Part shown: positions 27,948-36,989 of the stretch, piece after piece
Position numbering within the stretch: position 1 is the first letter of the stretch
How the letters are laid out: each line of letters opens with the position of its first letter
DNA from: Alloscardovia omnicolens DSM 21503
GTDB taxonomy: Bacteria; Actinomycetota; Actinomycetes; Actinomycetales; Bifidobacteriaceae
NCBI RefSeq assembly: GCF_000420505.1
Contig: NZ_ATVB01000004.1
Coordinates: 1 to 64,000 of the forward strand
DNA: 64,000 bases
Direction of reading: 5' to 3'
Position numbers and translations under genes: made by a program
Notes under the pieces: generated by a model
The model's database searches: none
What the model saw: the letters and a program-made list of their open reading frames with translations, nothing else
Told to the model about the DNA's origin: nothing

Positions 27948-30376
27948 GCGTTATGTCCTTTTCGTGTGATTTGACGTTTTGCGCCAAGAATGGCGAGAAC
28001 TACGGATAATCCGAAAATAGCGTAGCCTGCGTTATCTAAAATGGTGAAAGAGCTGGTAATTTTAATGGTTTTGCGCTCGCCTATTTGAGTGGCTGGTTGA
28101 GTACTATTGTGGGAGCTGCTTTGAGAATCTGAGCTCGCTTGGTTTCCTCCCGCTTGGTTTTCTCCTGCTGAGTTTTCTTCCTCTGATCCTTGTGCTTCCG
28201 CGCTATCTGGCGTGGTTAAATATACTGCATATTCAGTGCTCCATCCCGAAATTGCGCGCACCGGAAGAATAACTTGTTGCTCGGAATGTGCGTCAACAAG
28301 AACATCTTTTTTACCGGAAATAACTACTTCAGAGCTCACTTTTTCTGATGACTTCGTGGCGATATTCAGTTTGAGCGCTACAGGAAGTTTATTCGATACG
28401 GTTACTGGCAAACTAGCTGTTTCGCTGACTACATGGAGAGATTGAGGCACAGAAATACTCACGCTATTGACCAGATTATTGGTAACGGTTGTCATAGCTG
28501 TGAGGGCTGCGCTCGTATGAGAGTCTTCGCTATAGCTACTAATAGAAGCACTGGAGAGCGCTTGAACAGCATAACTATTCGCCAGAGTATTTACCGTTTC
28601 TCGCCAACTGTCAAATTCTTCTTTCGATAATGTATGGTCACGATTTGCTGTGCCATTAGCTAAGTCTTGTGGATTGCGAGATTTCTTGTCTTTCTTTTCT
28701 AATTCAGCGCTGCTGACCACGCTACTGAAAAGAGTATCTAAACGCGCTGTATTCTTCTGAATAGACTGCGCAATAGAGTGCAAAGAGGTTTTCGTAGTCT
28801 CGTTTGTACTGGAAGCAGATGCAATAAAATCAGCTACTTCATTCTGGCTATACGCGGACTGAGCGTTCATCAGCGCATTCATATCGCTCAGCTGTGCCCA
28901 CGATGCTGAAGATAACGCGCTCATCAGCGAATGCATATAGGAGATATGATCCGCATCAAAACTTTGTGCAGGATCAGCTGCATTAATCAACACAGTTCTG
29001 TGCTCATACGGAGCTTGGGTTTCGTAAAAAGCAGTCTGAGCAATAAAGCGGTTAATAAGACCGGCAGTAGATTGCTCTGCTACGGCATTACTCGATGTAG
29101 GGCGTCCTTGGGCAAGAGTGCTCAGCTCTTTTTGAGCAATCAGCACCTTCATATCGCTGCCATCCACGGATGTCTGAGCAACCGAATTATGTACAGCGCC
29201 ATCTACTGTAGAGTTAAAACCATCAGTTGCCATAACAGTGCTATACCCAAGTTTTTGTGCACTTTTTAGAGCATCAGCGGACCATCCAGCAAGACCGTCG
29301 AGGGCAAGAGAAGGTGTGCTTGAGGTTGCGTTATCGCCCTGAGATTGCGCTGTTTGGTTCGCCCGAGCAAGTTGACTTGCTGGCAAAGCATCAATAAGTT
29401 GCGTGTTTGAGAGAGCAGTAATATCGATACCTGAGTTTTGGATTATTGCAGCGGGATTGAGATGATAGTCCGCGCGTGCAAGAGTAGAGAGATTATTATC
29501 GGTTAGAAGTTGTAACTGAGGATGCTGTGCAAGAAGACCAGACAGTGCAGATAATGTTGTTGATGCGCAGGATGTGCGAGAAGCAGTATTCGTATCGCTG
29601 AGTTTAATTGCACCGTTAAGCAGGTTCTGCGTTGTGGTGCGTGCATCTTGGTTAAGAAGAGATGATTGAGAACATGAAGGAATAGATGCTGTACTGACTG
29701 GCAAAGCTACTACAAAATTGATTGCTGGCAGATTTTGTGTGTAGGTTCCTGCATTTGAGCGCGTGACAAAAGTGTGTACCGTATCGCTTAACTCTCCGTT
29801 TGACGATTTATAGTTGACTAACAGAGGTTTTGCGCCCCACGTGGTCATTGCTACTAATGCTGAATTTGTTGGTTCAAGCTTCACATTCACCTGTGTGGAC
29901 TCACCAGCATCGAGAGCAGGAACAGAAACCTGAGCTAGGGTTAGCGCTGTACGAAGTTTTAATTCTCCCTGCGCCCACTTATCCATATAATCGCTACTCA
30001 AAAAATCATAACTGGGAGCAGTTGAGAGGCTTACCGTTCCTTCAGGTACGCGCTCATGCGAGGTATTAGTTACCGTAAAACGTGCGGTATACCCGGAATT
30101 TGACGTAATAATACTGCTTGCAGAATCAATGCTTAATGTACGTGATGATTGAGCAGCAGAGGTTTTACTGGCTGCTGCAGCCACAGGCAAGGACGTCGTA
30201 ATGCCTGCGCTCTTCGCCGTATCAGCGCCTGCGCTAGGATGAGTGCCCATGCTCAGCGTGCCGCCAAGAGCGCAACTAAGGGCTATGCTGGTTGTAGTTA
30301 ATATACACCTGCGCAGAAAAGTCGAGCAGGAGTAGCGAGAACTATGGTCATGCTGAGCATTGTTATATGCAGTCAT
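27944..30376 (-). CDS. DUF6049-type secreted/membrane-anchored protein
   Basis: This is an 810-residue protein with an N-terminal signal segment (LRRCILTTTSIALSCALGG) and a C-terminal membrane helix (YAIFGLSVVLAILGA) with a basic tail. The large outer part is Ser/Ala/Thr-rich. It corresponds by position to Rv3909 of Mycobacterium, between the NUDIX gene and murJ. The function is unknown but a link to cell-wall synthesis is inferred from the neighbour murJ and the ATGA overlap with it. A Gly/Asn/Ser/Gln-rich linker precedes the C-terminal helix. Confidence 0.75.
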   Translation of the reverse strand: MTAYNNAQHDHSSRYSCSTFLRRCILTTTSIALSCALGGTLSMGTHPSAGADTAKSAGITTSLPVAAAASKTSAAQSSRTLSIDSASSIITSNSGYTARFTVTNTSHERVPEGTVSLSTAPSYDFLSSDYMDKWAQGELKLRTALTLAQVSVPALDAGESTQVNVKLEPTNSALVAMTTWGAKPLLVNYKSSNGELSDTVHTFVTRSNAGTYTQNLPAINFVVALPVSTASIPSCSQSSLLNQDARTTTQNLLNGAIKLSDTNTASRTSCASTTLSALSGLLAQHPQLQLLTDNNLSTLARADYHLNPAAIIQNSGIDITALSNTQLIDALPASQLARANQTAQSQGDNATSSTPSLALDGLAGWSADALKSAQKLGYSTVMATDGFNSTVDGAVHNSVAQTSVDGSDMKVLIAQKELSTLAQGRPTSSNAVAEQSTAGLINRFIAQTAFYETQAPYEHRTVLINAADPAQSFDADHISYMHSLMSALSSASWAQLSDMNALMNAQSAYSQNEVADFIASASSTNETTKTSLHSIAQSIQKNTARLDTLFSSVVSSAELEKKDKKSRNPQDLANGTANRDHTLSKEEFDSWRETVNTLANSYAVQALSSASISSYSEDSHTSAALTAMTTVTNNLVNSVSISVPQSLHVVSETASLPVTVSNKLPVALKLNIATKSSEKVSSEVVISGKKDVLVDAHSEQQVILPVRAISGWSTEYAVYLTTPDSAEAQGSEEENSAGENQAGGNQASSDSQSSSHNSTQPATQIGERKTIKITSSFTILDNAGYAIFGLSVVLAILGAKRQITRKGHNA

Positions 30377-30379
30377 GTA

Positions 30380-31450
30380 TTAGGATTCTTTCCTATGTTT
30401 TTTGGCGTATAGCCACACAATACGGCGTTCATTCGGATAGCTCAAAACATCCGTCAAATCGTCAAACTTAACCCATGTAGCGTCTTCTGCTTCGTGATCT
30501 GGATCGCCTTCAACAGTGAGGTATCCTCCCACCATGCGCAATGCATAATGATGCACTAATTTATGAATGCGCTGCGAATCACCAGTAAACCAGTAGTCAA
30601 TTGTGGCGATGGAATCGGTTACTTCGCCCAAAATACCGGTTTCTTCATGAATTTCACGCACAGCGGTCTGGTCAGGCGTTTCGCCCTTCTCAATATGTCC
30701 CTTAGGTAAGCACCATTCAAGATGTCCTGAGCGGGAATGACGCGCAATAATTGCTACGCGGTCATGCTCGTCGAATACTAAACCGCCAGCAGAATATTCA
30801 CGCACCACAGGCAAGTCACGGTTATCTAGGGAAGCGAAACTTGTTGGTGCATCCTCACGACGTTTTGCCATAATTGCCGGAGTAGGCACGTTGCGAGTTC
30901 TTAACTGTAGTTCTTCAGATAGCTTTTCTAAAGCCTGCTTAACGGATGCGTTACCTCTGAGCGCTGTGCCGATCTCGCTGAAATCACGTTCAGCTGTAGC
31001 GGGATTGTTCAGCGCGTTTCGATCGTTTTGATTGTTTCTATTGTTTCTATCGTTAGTCTCGCTATCCTCGTTTCCCTCGTCGCTCTTGCTATGCACTACG
31101 TGTGGCGATGGTATCTGAGATGACGTGCTGTACAGCGGAACAATTGAACTTGATATGCTCGTAAAGCGCGAGGTAGTAGTGCCGGTATTGAGTTCAAGAT
31201 CGTATTCTGCGCGGTATTCCTCATCTTCCATAAAATATCCGCTGGAGTAATGCGAGGAAAAAGCAATCTCAATATGCGCAGAATTATTTCCACCATTCTC
31301 AGACGAAGATTGATCGCGTGAGCTCTTGCTTTGAGCATCAGAACGTGCTAATTTTTGGGCAGACTCAATAGTAGCGCGGGCGCGCTGTCTCATGCGATTC
31401 ACATCTGCCGGGGTAATCATATCTACCAGTCTACTTGCCACCGTGTGCAT
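30380..31450 (-). CDS. NUDIX hydrolase with long disordered N-terminus
   Basis: The last ~150 residues form a NUDIX domain with the box starting GHIEKGETPDQTAVREIHEE (251-270) and continuing TGI, which cleaves nucleoside diphosphates linked to other groups. The first ~190 residues are low-complexity, including an Asn/Arg/Asp repeat (RNNRNNQNDRN). Position next to cca and before DUF6049-murJ matches MutT4 (Rv3908) of Mycobacterium. The start is uncertain: an ATG at 31420 would remove 10 residues. It is divergent from cca, with a shared promoter region of about 130 bp. The substrate is unknown. Confidence 0.85.
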   Translation of the reverse strand: MHTVASRLVDMITPADVNRMRQRARATIESAQKLARSDAQSKSSRDQSSSENGGNNSAHIEIAFSSHYSSGYFMEDEEYRAEYDLELNTGTTTSRFTSISSSIVPLYSTSSQIPSPHVVHSKSDEGNEDSETNDRNNRNNQNDRNALNNPATAERDFSEIGTALRGNASVKQALEKLSEELQLRTRNVPTPAIMAKRREDAPTSFASLDNRDLPVVREYSAGGLVFDEHDRVAIIARHSRSGHLEWCLPKGHIEKGETPDQTAVREIHEETGILGEVTDSIATIDYWFTGDSQRIHKLVHHYALRMVGGYLTVEGDPDHEAEDATWVKFDDLTDVLSYPNERRIVWLYAKKHRKES

Positions 31451-31583
31451 GATGAGTAATGATTATGGTTACGGTGCGCTAAAATCTATGTCAGGCGTGT
31501 AATTGCGTGCCACTTCGCGGATTTTTTCGCGAAACGCCGAAAGTTTACAGCCGAACACTATATATGAGGTAGAAAGGATAGTC

Positions 31584-32996
31584 GTGGATCTGAGTGTTTC
31601 ACCTATTGCAATTGAATTGGGCGAACTGTTTGAATCGCACGGCTTCGAATTAGCTTTAGTTGGCGGACCAGTACGAGATTTGTTACTTAACCGCCCTGCA
31701 CATGATTTAGACTTCTGCACATCGGCTCTGCCCGAACAGATGGAGCCCTTGCTCAAAAAGTGGGGCGATGGTTTTTGGGATATGGGTCGTAAATTTGGTA
31801 CTTTAGGAGCTGTAAAGAGGACCGCGGACGGTCAGGAATATAGTGTTGAAGTAACCACGTATCGCAGCGATGAATATGAGAGCGATTCGCGTAAACCTTC
31901 AGTCAGTTACGGTAAAACGTTAGAAGGCGATTTATCGCGTCGAGATTTTACAGTTAATGCCATGGCTATTCGTGTGCCGCACCTCGAATTTGTGGATCCT
32001 TTTGATGGTCGCCGCGATTTAGACCGAAAAATTTTGCGTACGCCTGTTGAACCTGAACAGTCTTTTGATGATGATCCTTTGCGCATGATGCGTGCCGTAC
32101 GTTTTGTGGCGCAGCTGGGCTTCCGTATTGGATTAGATACTGCAGAAGCTTTGGCAGATATGGCTCCTCGTATAGAGATTGTATCTGCAGAACGTGTGCG
32201 CGATGAGTTATGCAAATTACTGTTATCCGATAATCCTCGTGCTGGTTTAGAGGCTTTGGTCGATTCAGGTTTGGCTGATTTTGTTCTCCCTGAATTACCT
32301 GATTTAGAGCTGGAAATAGATGAGCATCACCGTCATAAAGATGTGTATGATCACACCTTGCAAGTGCTGGATAGAGCAATAGCTTTAGAAACTGATGAGG
32401 AAGGACCTGTTCCTGCTCCTGATTTAACCTTGCGTTTGGCTGCTTTGATGCATGATGTGGGTAAGCCTCGCACGCGCAAGTTTGAACCGAACGGCAAAGT
32501 AAGTTTTATGCATCACGATGTGGTGGGAGCGAAAATGACAAAGAAGCGTATGCGCGCTTTGCATTTTGACAATCATCTTATTGCTGATGTGAGCGCTTTG
32601 GTGCAGTTACATTTGCGTTTCCACGGATATGTAGATGAGCCATGGACTGATGCTGCTGTGCGTCGCTACGTAAAAGATGCAGGACATTTATATCATCGTT
32701 TGAATCGTCTTACACGTGCTGATGCAACCACGCAAAATAAAGCAAAAGAAAAAATGTTTGCTCATGCCATGGATGAGCTTGAAGAGCGTGTGATTGAGCT
32801 GAAGAAAAAAGAGGACTTTGAAGCTATCCGTCCGGATCTTAACGGCGACGATATTATGCGCATTTTGGGATTAACTCCTGGACCAGAAGTAGGGAAGGCA
32901 TATAAGCATATGCTTGATTACCGTTTAGATAATGGTCCAGTTGATTATGATGTAGCTGTTGAAGAGCTTCAACGCTGGTACGCAGACAATAAATAA
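31584..32996 (+). CDS. cca: CCA-adding tRNA nucleotidyltransferase
   Basis: This enzyme adds or repairs the CCA end of tRNAs. The GTG at 31584 (MDLSVSPIAIELGELF) is preferred because GAAAGGA lies just upstream; a start at 31503 has no such site. The protein has about 470 residues. The nucleotidyltransferase motif is GGPVRDLLLNRPAHDLDFC. The RNA-binding region follows (RRDFTVNAMAIR), and then an HD domain (HHRHKDVYDHTLQVLD ... LMHDVGKPRTR). It is often named pcnA in actinobacteria, but CCA addition is the expected activity. Confidence 0.92.
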   Translation: MDLSVSPIAIELGELFESHGFELALVGGPVRDLLLNRPAHDLDFCTSALPEQMEPLLKKWGDGFWDMGRKFGTLGAVKRTADGQEYSVEVTTYRSDEYESDSRKPSVSYGKTLEGDLSRRDFTVNAMAIRVPHLEFVDPFDGRRDLDRKILRTPVEPEQSFDDDPLRMMRAVRFVAQLGFRIGLDTAEALADMAPRIEIVSAERVRDELCKLLLSDNPRAGLEALVDSGLADFVLPELPDLELEIDEHHRHKDVYDHTLQVLDRAIALETDEEGPVPAPDLTLRLAALMHDVGKPRTRKFEPNGKVSFMHHDVVGAKMTKKRMRALHFDNHLIADVSALVQLHLRFHGYVDEPWTDAAVRRYVKDAGHLYHRLNRLTRADATTQNKAKEKMFAHAMDELEERVIELKKKEDFEAIRPDLNGDDIMRILGLTPGPEVGKAYKHMLDYRLDNGPVDYDVAVEELQRWYADNK

Positions 32997-32999
32997 AAA

Positions 33000-33029
33000 G
33001 AAGGGGATTTGTTTACACAAATCCCCTTC
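33000..33029. terminator. Bidirectional terminator after cca
   Basis: GAAGGGGATTTG and CAAATCCCCTTC form a perfect 12-bp stem with a six-base loop between the converging cca and LytR_C genes. Confidence 0.85.
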
Positions 33030-33036
33030 ACCGTAC

Positions 33037-33654
33037 TTATGCAGCTTGATGTTCCTGAGCTTGAGGCACATCTTTGAGCTGTGCAGCATCCTCACAGTTC
33101 GTTAAGGATTCAATCTTAGAGCCTGCTTTAGGTACTTTTTTCGTACCAATCAAATCATCGAAAGAAGATCCCACAATAACATCAATAAGATTATCTTCGC
33201 GATTATCCATGCGCAAAATAGCATCATTGAAGTTGGTAGCAAGCGTATATGCCTGAGTAATAGAGTTTTTGCCAAAACGAATTTCAGTGCGTTCTAGCAC
33301 ACTAGAGGAATCAAAATCACCCACACCTTGCAAATTGAAACCGCGGTTATGAAGTTCCTCACCTACAGCAGTAGCTAAACCAGTTTTATTGGTGCCGTTG
33401 AGCACGCGCACTGTTATTTCTGACGGATTCATAGTGACAGAATCTTTAACAGCACATGCAGTGACTACACCAAAGTTTGTTGCTGCTGTTGTTGTCTTCT
33501 TTTTTGAAGATGAGAAAGAGCCAAAAGCTCCAATTAAGGAAATGATAAGAACAACAACTAAGAAACCAATTGTTGCACTTAAAATCATACGCTGACGTGC
33601 GCGAAGATAAAGCTTGCGCTGTTCGCGTTCGGTATTAATCGTGCTGTCGGCCAT
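33037..33654 (-). CDS. LytR C-terminal-domain membrane protein
   Basis: This is a 205-residue protein with one N-terminal membrane helix (MILSATIGFLVVVLIISLIG). Its external LytR_C domain is seen in VRVLNGTNKTGLATAVGEEL. The catalytic LCP phosphotransferase domain is missing, so it is not a LytR-CpsA-Psr enzyme itself. Such stand-alone proteins are common in actinobacteria and are thought to act in the cell envelope. The C-terminal tail is Gln/Ala-rich. Confidence 0.8.
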   Translation of the reverse strand: MADSTINTEREQRKLYLRARQRMILSATIGFLVVVLIISLIGAFGSFSSSKKKTTTAATNFGVVTACAVKDSVTMNPSEITVRVLNGTNKTGLATAVGEELHNRGFNLQGVGDFDSSSVLERTEIRFGKNSITQAYTLATNFNDAILRMDNREDNLIDVIVGSSFDDLIGTKKVPKAGSKIESLTNCEDAAQLKDVPQAQEHQAA

Positions 33655-33721
33655 TTTTCCTCCGTCTACTCTCCAGCTATTCTATACGCACACCGAGCCT
33701 AAAACCTCTATGCATGTGGAA

Positions 33722-34609
33722 TTAGGAATGTTTCATGTGAAACATTCGAGATGCACTGGCTAAGCGGATAAAATCATCAATAGTTAAGGTTTCTCCTCGA
33801 CGAGTTGAATCAATCTGTGCAGATTCGAAAGCTTCATCAGACACAGTTTTCTTCAATACAGCGCGTAAAGTTTTACGACGCTGGCTAAAAGCAGCATCAA
33901 TCAGATTAAAAACATCGTCGCGCAACTCAGGGTCTCGAGGACTTTCCGTGCTGTGGGAATCATCATAACGATGGAATTCTACGAGAGCAGAGTCAACATG
34001 AGGAGCTGGCCAAAACACATTGCGACCAATAACTCCGGCAGGACTTGACAAACCGTACCATGCAAGTTTTACGCTAGGCACGCCGTAGACCTTGTTTCCC
34101 GGTTGAGCACACAGGCGGTCTGCAACTTCTTTTTGAACCATAACCACAAAAGACTCAATATTGGTAAAGCGCTCAAGTAGAGTAAGAATAATTGGAGTAG
34201 CTACGTTATATGGAAGATTGGCAACAAGAGTAAGAGGAGTGCTCAGATCTATAGCTGTATTGTCTGGAGTAGCTTTGAGCGCGTCCATCTCAATAACGCG
34301 CAAACGCTCAGAAGCGGCAGGCATATATGTAGCGACGGTATAAGGTAAACGTTCAGCCACAGGAGTGTCAATCTCAATAGCTGTAACATGAGCTCCTGTT
34401 TCGAGTAAACCCAAGGTGAGAGACCCTAAACCCGGACCAACCTCCAGAACTTTTGAATCCGCAGTTACGCCTGCTGTGCGTACAATTTTGCGCACAGTGC
34501 CCGGATCAATCACAAAGTTTTGACCGAACTTTTTTGTTGGCGAAATACCGGCTTCAGCAGCTATGGTGCGAATATCGGAAGCACCTAATAATCCTGTTGT
34601 TTCACTCAT
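33722..34609 (-). CDS. rsmA: 16S rRNA dimethyladenosine transferase
   Basis: KsgA-type enzyme that dimethylates two adjacent adenines near the 3' end of 16S rRNA. The ATG at 34609 (MSETTGLLGASDIR) gives about 295 residues; a longer frame would overlap the upstream gene. The typical segments KKFGQNFVID, VLEVGPGLGSLTLGLL and the catalytic NLPYNVATPI are all present. The gene follows the G5-domain lytic transglycosylase, the usual rpfB-ksgA order of actinobacteria. Its last codons overlap a variant parS site and encode MFHMKHS. Confidence 0.95.
   Translation of the reverse strand: MSETTGLLGASDIRTIAAEAGISPTKKFGQNFVIDPGTVRKIVRTAGVTADSKVLEVGPGLGSLTLGLLETGAHVTAIEIDTPVAERLPYTVATYMPAASERLRVIEMDALKATPDNTAIDLSTPLTLVANLPYNVATPIILTLLERFTNIESFVVMVQKEVADRLCAQPGNKVYGVPSVKLAWYGLSSPAGVIGRNVFWPAPHVDSALVEFHRYDDSHSTESPRDPELRDDVFNLIDAAFSQRRKTLRAVLKKTVSDEAFESAQIDSTRRGETLTIDDFIRLASASRMFHMKHS
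33729..33744. other. Variant parS site at the end of rsmA
   Basis: TGTTTCATGTGAAACA differs from the consensus by one base at the centre. It lies over the last codons of rsmA and is read in a different frame from the other coding parS sites. Binding by ParB may be weaker. Confidence 0.7.
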
Positions 34610-34619
34610 AATCTTGATT

Positions 34620-36056
34620 TTAATACCATCCTGTTTTATAGCTATGCTGCTGGGCACCTAATGGACTGCCGTATCGCTTAGCAATATAGTTCAGACCCCA
34701 ATTAATTTGAATTGCTGCATCGTCACGCCAGTTTGCGCCATATGTAGCCATTTTGTTGCCAGGAAGAGACTGAGGAATGCCATATGCTCCAGAAGAACAA
34801 TTTTCTGCATTCCATCGCCATCCTGATTCGCGGTTCCACAGCCATACTAAAGCATTCCAATTATCGCCTGTCCAGCCGTATTGAGCGGCTGCAGCTTGAG
34901 CATAGGCCTGGGCTTGGGCAGGGGTTGGATGCCATAAACCGCTTTGAGCTTGTTGTTGAGCCTGTTGCTGTGCTTGCTGTTGTGCTGCTTGTTCCTGAGC
35001 CTTGCGCTGAGCTTCGGCTTCGGCAGCTTTACGTGCAGCTTCTTGAGCTGCTGCTGCCGCTGCAGCCTGACGAGCAGCTTCTTCTTGCTTGGCTTTATCT
35101 TGATCAGCTTTGTTTTGATCAGTTTTATTTTGATTAGCTGAGGAAGATTGATCTGAATTTTGCTGATTATTCTGAGTATTGCTCTCAGCTTTAGGCTCTT
35201 CCTTCTTTTTTGTGCCTACATGAATAATTTCTTCTTGAGGCTCTTGGGTTACGGCTTCGCTCGTAACTTCACTAGATTCAACCTGACCATCAGCCAAAGT
35301 GTTATGCAGGTTTTGGGTTTTCTTACCATTTATGCCCTGCTGAACAACTTCCTGCTTACCTTCTTCTAAAGAATCATCTTTTACTGTTCGCGTGGTAAAA
35401 GGAATCTCAACTTCACGAGTAGAATCCGAATACGTAACTCGCACAACGCGCAAAATCGTATCGTTACCATCTTGTTCAACAGAAACGCGGTCATGCTGAC
35501 CTACAGAAATACCTCGAGCATCTAAAATAGCAGCAGCAGGAACTTTTCCATCTACGGCATCGCTTGTGTGACCATCAGCAATAACTTTAACTGTTCCCTG
35601 GGCGTTAATAATTAACCCACCAGTCAGTTTGTTATAAATATTTGAGATAGAAACAGTTACTTTTACGGCATTTTTTTCGTTCTGCTTAAAAAGTCTGAGC
35701 AGCTCGTCCGCACTTTTTGCGTACGTCCAGAAGCCGACCGGCTGACCGTCGATCATAACAGTAACTTCGTAAGCGCTACGTACCTGAACATGCGCATTAT
35801 CTGTTAAACGCTCTCCGGAAGTTGATTTCACAAAATCATGTGTTTTAACTTTAACGTTTTCCTGAGAAAGTAAACCGTCAACGGTTAAAGCAAGGGTATT
35901 CACATGCGTTGTTTTGCCGTTAACGGTTAGAGCTACGGATTTATACGTGCCAATAAAGAAAGAGCTGATGCAGATAGCAGCACACACACTTGAGGTGATG
36001 GCAATGCGCCAACGTCTACGTGTAATAAAACGTTTGGGAGTCCAACGAAGTGCCAT
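34620..36056 (-). CDS. Secreted G5/DUF348-domain lytic transglycosylase (RpfB-like layout)
   Basis: This is a 478-residue protein with an N-terminal membrane/signal segment (ITSSVCAAICISSFFIG). DUF348 ubiquitin-like repeats follow (about 40-190), and then a G5 domain (about 195-270). A long Ala/Gln/Lys/Glu-rich linker (about 290-380) separates them from the C-terminal lysozyme-like domain. That domain has the catalytic-type segment LVWLWNRESGWRW and YGIPQSLPGNKM. It should cleave peptidoglycan outside the cell. The position upstream of rsmA matches rpfB of Mycobacterium, but the C-terminal domain is closer to SLT transglycosylases than to Rpf. Confidence 0.88.
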   Translation of the reverse strand: MALRWTPKRFITRRRWRIAITSSVCAAICISSFFIGTYKSVALTVNGKTTHVNTLALTVDGLLSQENVKVKTHDFVKSTSGERLTDNAHVQVRSAYEVTVMIDGQPVGFWTYAKSADELLRLFKQNEKNAVKVTVSISNIYNKLTGGLIINAQGTVKVIADGHTSDAVDGKVPAAAILDARGISVGQHDRVSVEQDGNDTILRVVRVTYSDSTREVEIPFTTRTVKDDSLEEGKQEVVQQGINGKKTQNLHNTLADGQVESSEVTSEAVTQEPQEEIIHVGTKKKEEPKAESNTQNNQQNSDQSSSANQNKTDQNKADQDKAKQEEAARQAAAAAAAQEAARKAAEAEAQRKAQEQAAQQQAQQQAQQQAQSGLWHPTPAQAQAYAQAAAAQYGWTGDNWNALVWLWNRESGWRWNAENCSSGAYGIPQSLPGNKMATYGANWRDDAAIQINWGLNYIAKRYGSPLGAQQHSYKTGWY

Positions 36057-36784
36057 CTTTCCCCTTGTTTCTCTGTATTATCTCACAAATCTAATGTTTA
36101 CAACCATAGTAGATATACGTATTTGCTGGAAGATAAGCGTAAAGAAGTTGACGAGAAATTCATATTTGGTACTGCGCTCTATGCCTTGGGTAGAGAACTT
36201 GAATTGAAATTGCTCGTCATGTAATTGAATGTTTCACGTGAAACATGCGAGGGTGTTGAAGGATGAGGTTTGCGAGAAAAATCTGTGGGATGACTTAAAG
36301 AAAAATTAATAATAATTGAAAATATGAAAAACATCACAGTAAGTATGGATGTGTGTGCATAGCTAAAAGACATGCCATTGAGTAAAGTAATTGATTTCTT
36401 ACGACAGTGCTTAAAGCCTGTAAATACAACATTTTTGAGTGATGGGAAGCCGTGTGAAGTAGTCACGTTTTCTGCGGGCAGTGTATTAATGAACTCACGA
36501 CTTGCATCGCGTAATGTGCTCTACATCACATTATGTTGTTAAAACTGGCGTTTCGTGGTGCGACAGTGTTCCTCAACAGTGCTACACCGCACATTTGGAA
36601 TTCCGAAGAGAAGGAAAGAAGAGGGTAACAGCACTAGTTAGTAACTATATGACCTAATGCGTGATGGCCTCTTGAGAAGACTCCACCATGTTTTACTTCA
36701 TATCTTTGGTTGTTCGTGTAACCGCATGTAACTGAGGTGAATAACTACATTCGAGTGCAATTCGTTCAGAAAAAAGGTGAAGCT
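36057..36784. other. Gene-poor stretch with a parS site and a possible 56-codon frame
   Basis: No clear gene is seen over about 730 bp. It holds a parS site at 36230-36245. It also has an open frame at 36372-36542 that starts MPLSKVIDFLRQCLKP and reads on to ITLCC, continuing an upstream frame broken by TAG. The composition of that frame looks protein-like, but there is no good ribosome-binding site. It could be a remnant of an older gene. Confidence 0.4.
36230..36245. other. parS site
   Basis: Perfect TGTTTCACGTGAAACA in the gene-poor stretch upstream of the G5-domain transglycosylase gene. Confidence 0.95.
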
Positions 36785-36940
36785 ATGGGCTTCGTTATTA
36801 TGATTTTATTTGCTCTAGTAGGAGTTGTTCTGCTTATTGTGGGAGCACTGCGTGCGAAGAATAATCCGAAAGTACTATGGTTAGTTGGCTTAGGATTGAT
36901 TTTTATTGCTGCTGCCATTTGGCTAGCATGGCCGAAGTAA
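36785..36940 (+). CDS. Small two-helix membrane protein (51 residues)
   Basis: It starts MGFVIMILFALVGVVLLIVG and ends LIFIAAAIWLAWPK, with a short charged loop (RAKNNPK) between the two hydrophobic segments. AAGGTGA precedes the ATG at good spacing, which favours this start over one 16 codons upstream. The stop is followed closely by a long palindrome with parS. The family is not recognised. Confidence 0.65.
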   Translation: MGFVIMILFALVGVVLLIVGALRAKNNPKVLWLVGLGLIFIAAAIWLAWPK

Positions 36941-36950
36941 GGGCTTGAGG

Positions 36951-36978
36951 GGGGTATGTTTCACGTGAAACATACCCC
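36951..36978. terminator. 28-bp perfect palindrome containing parS, in terminator position
   Basis: GGGGTATGTTTCAC and its exact complement form a 28-bp palindrome. Its middle 16 bp (36957-36972) are a perfect parS site. It lies 10 bp after the small membrane protein gene and 11 bp from the end of the converging MFS pseudogene, and is followed by TTTAGTTTG. It may act both as a terminator and as a ParB site. Confidence 0.75.
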
Positions 36979-36989
36979 TTTAGTTTGTA

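Noticed and set aside
36179-36466. 95-codon minus-strand frame containing the parS site
   Set aside because: No ribosome-binding site, odd composition, and the frame is kept open mainly by chance across the parS palindrome; no family recognised.
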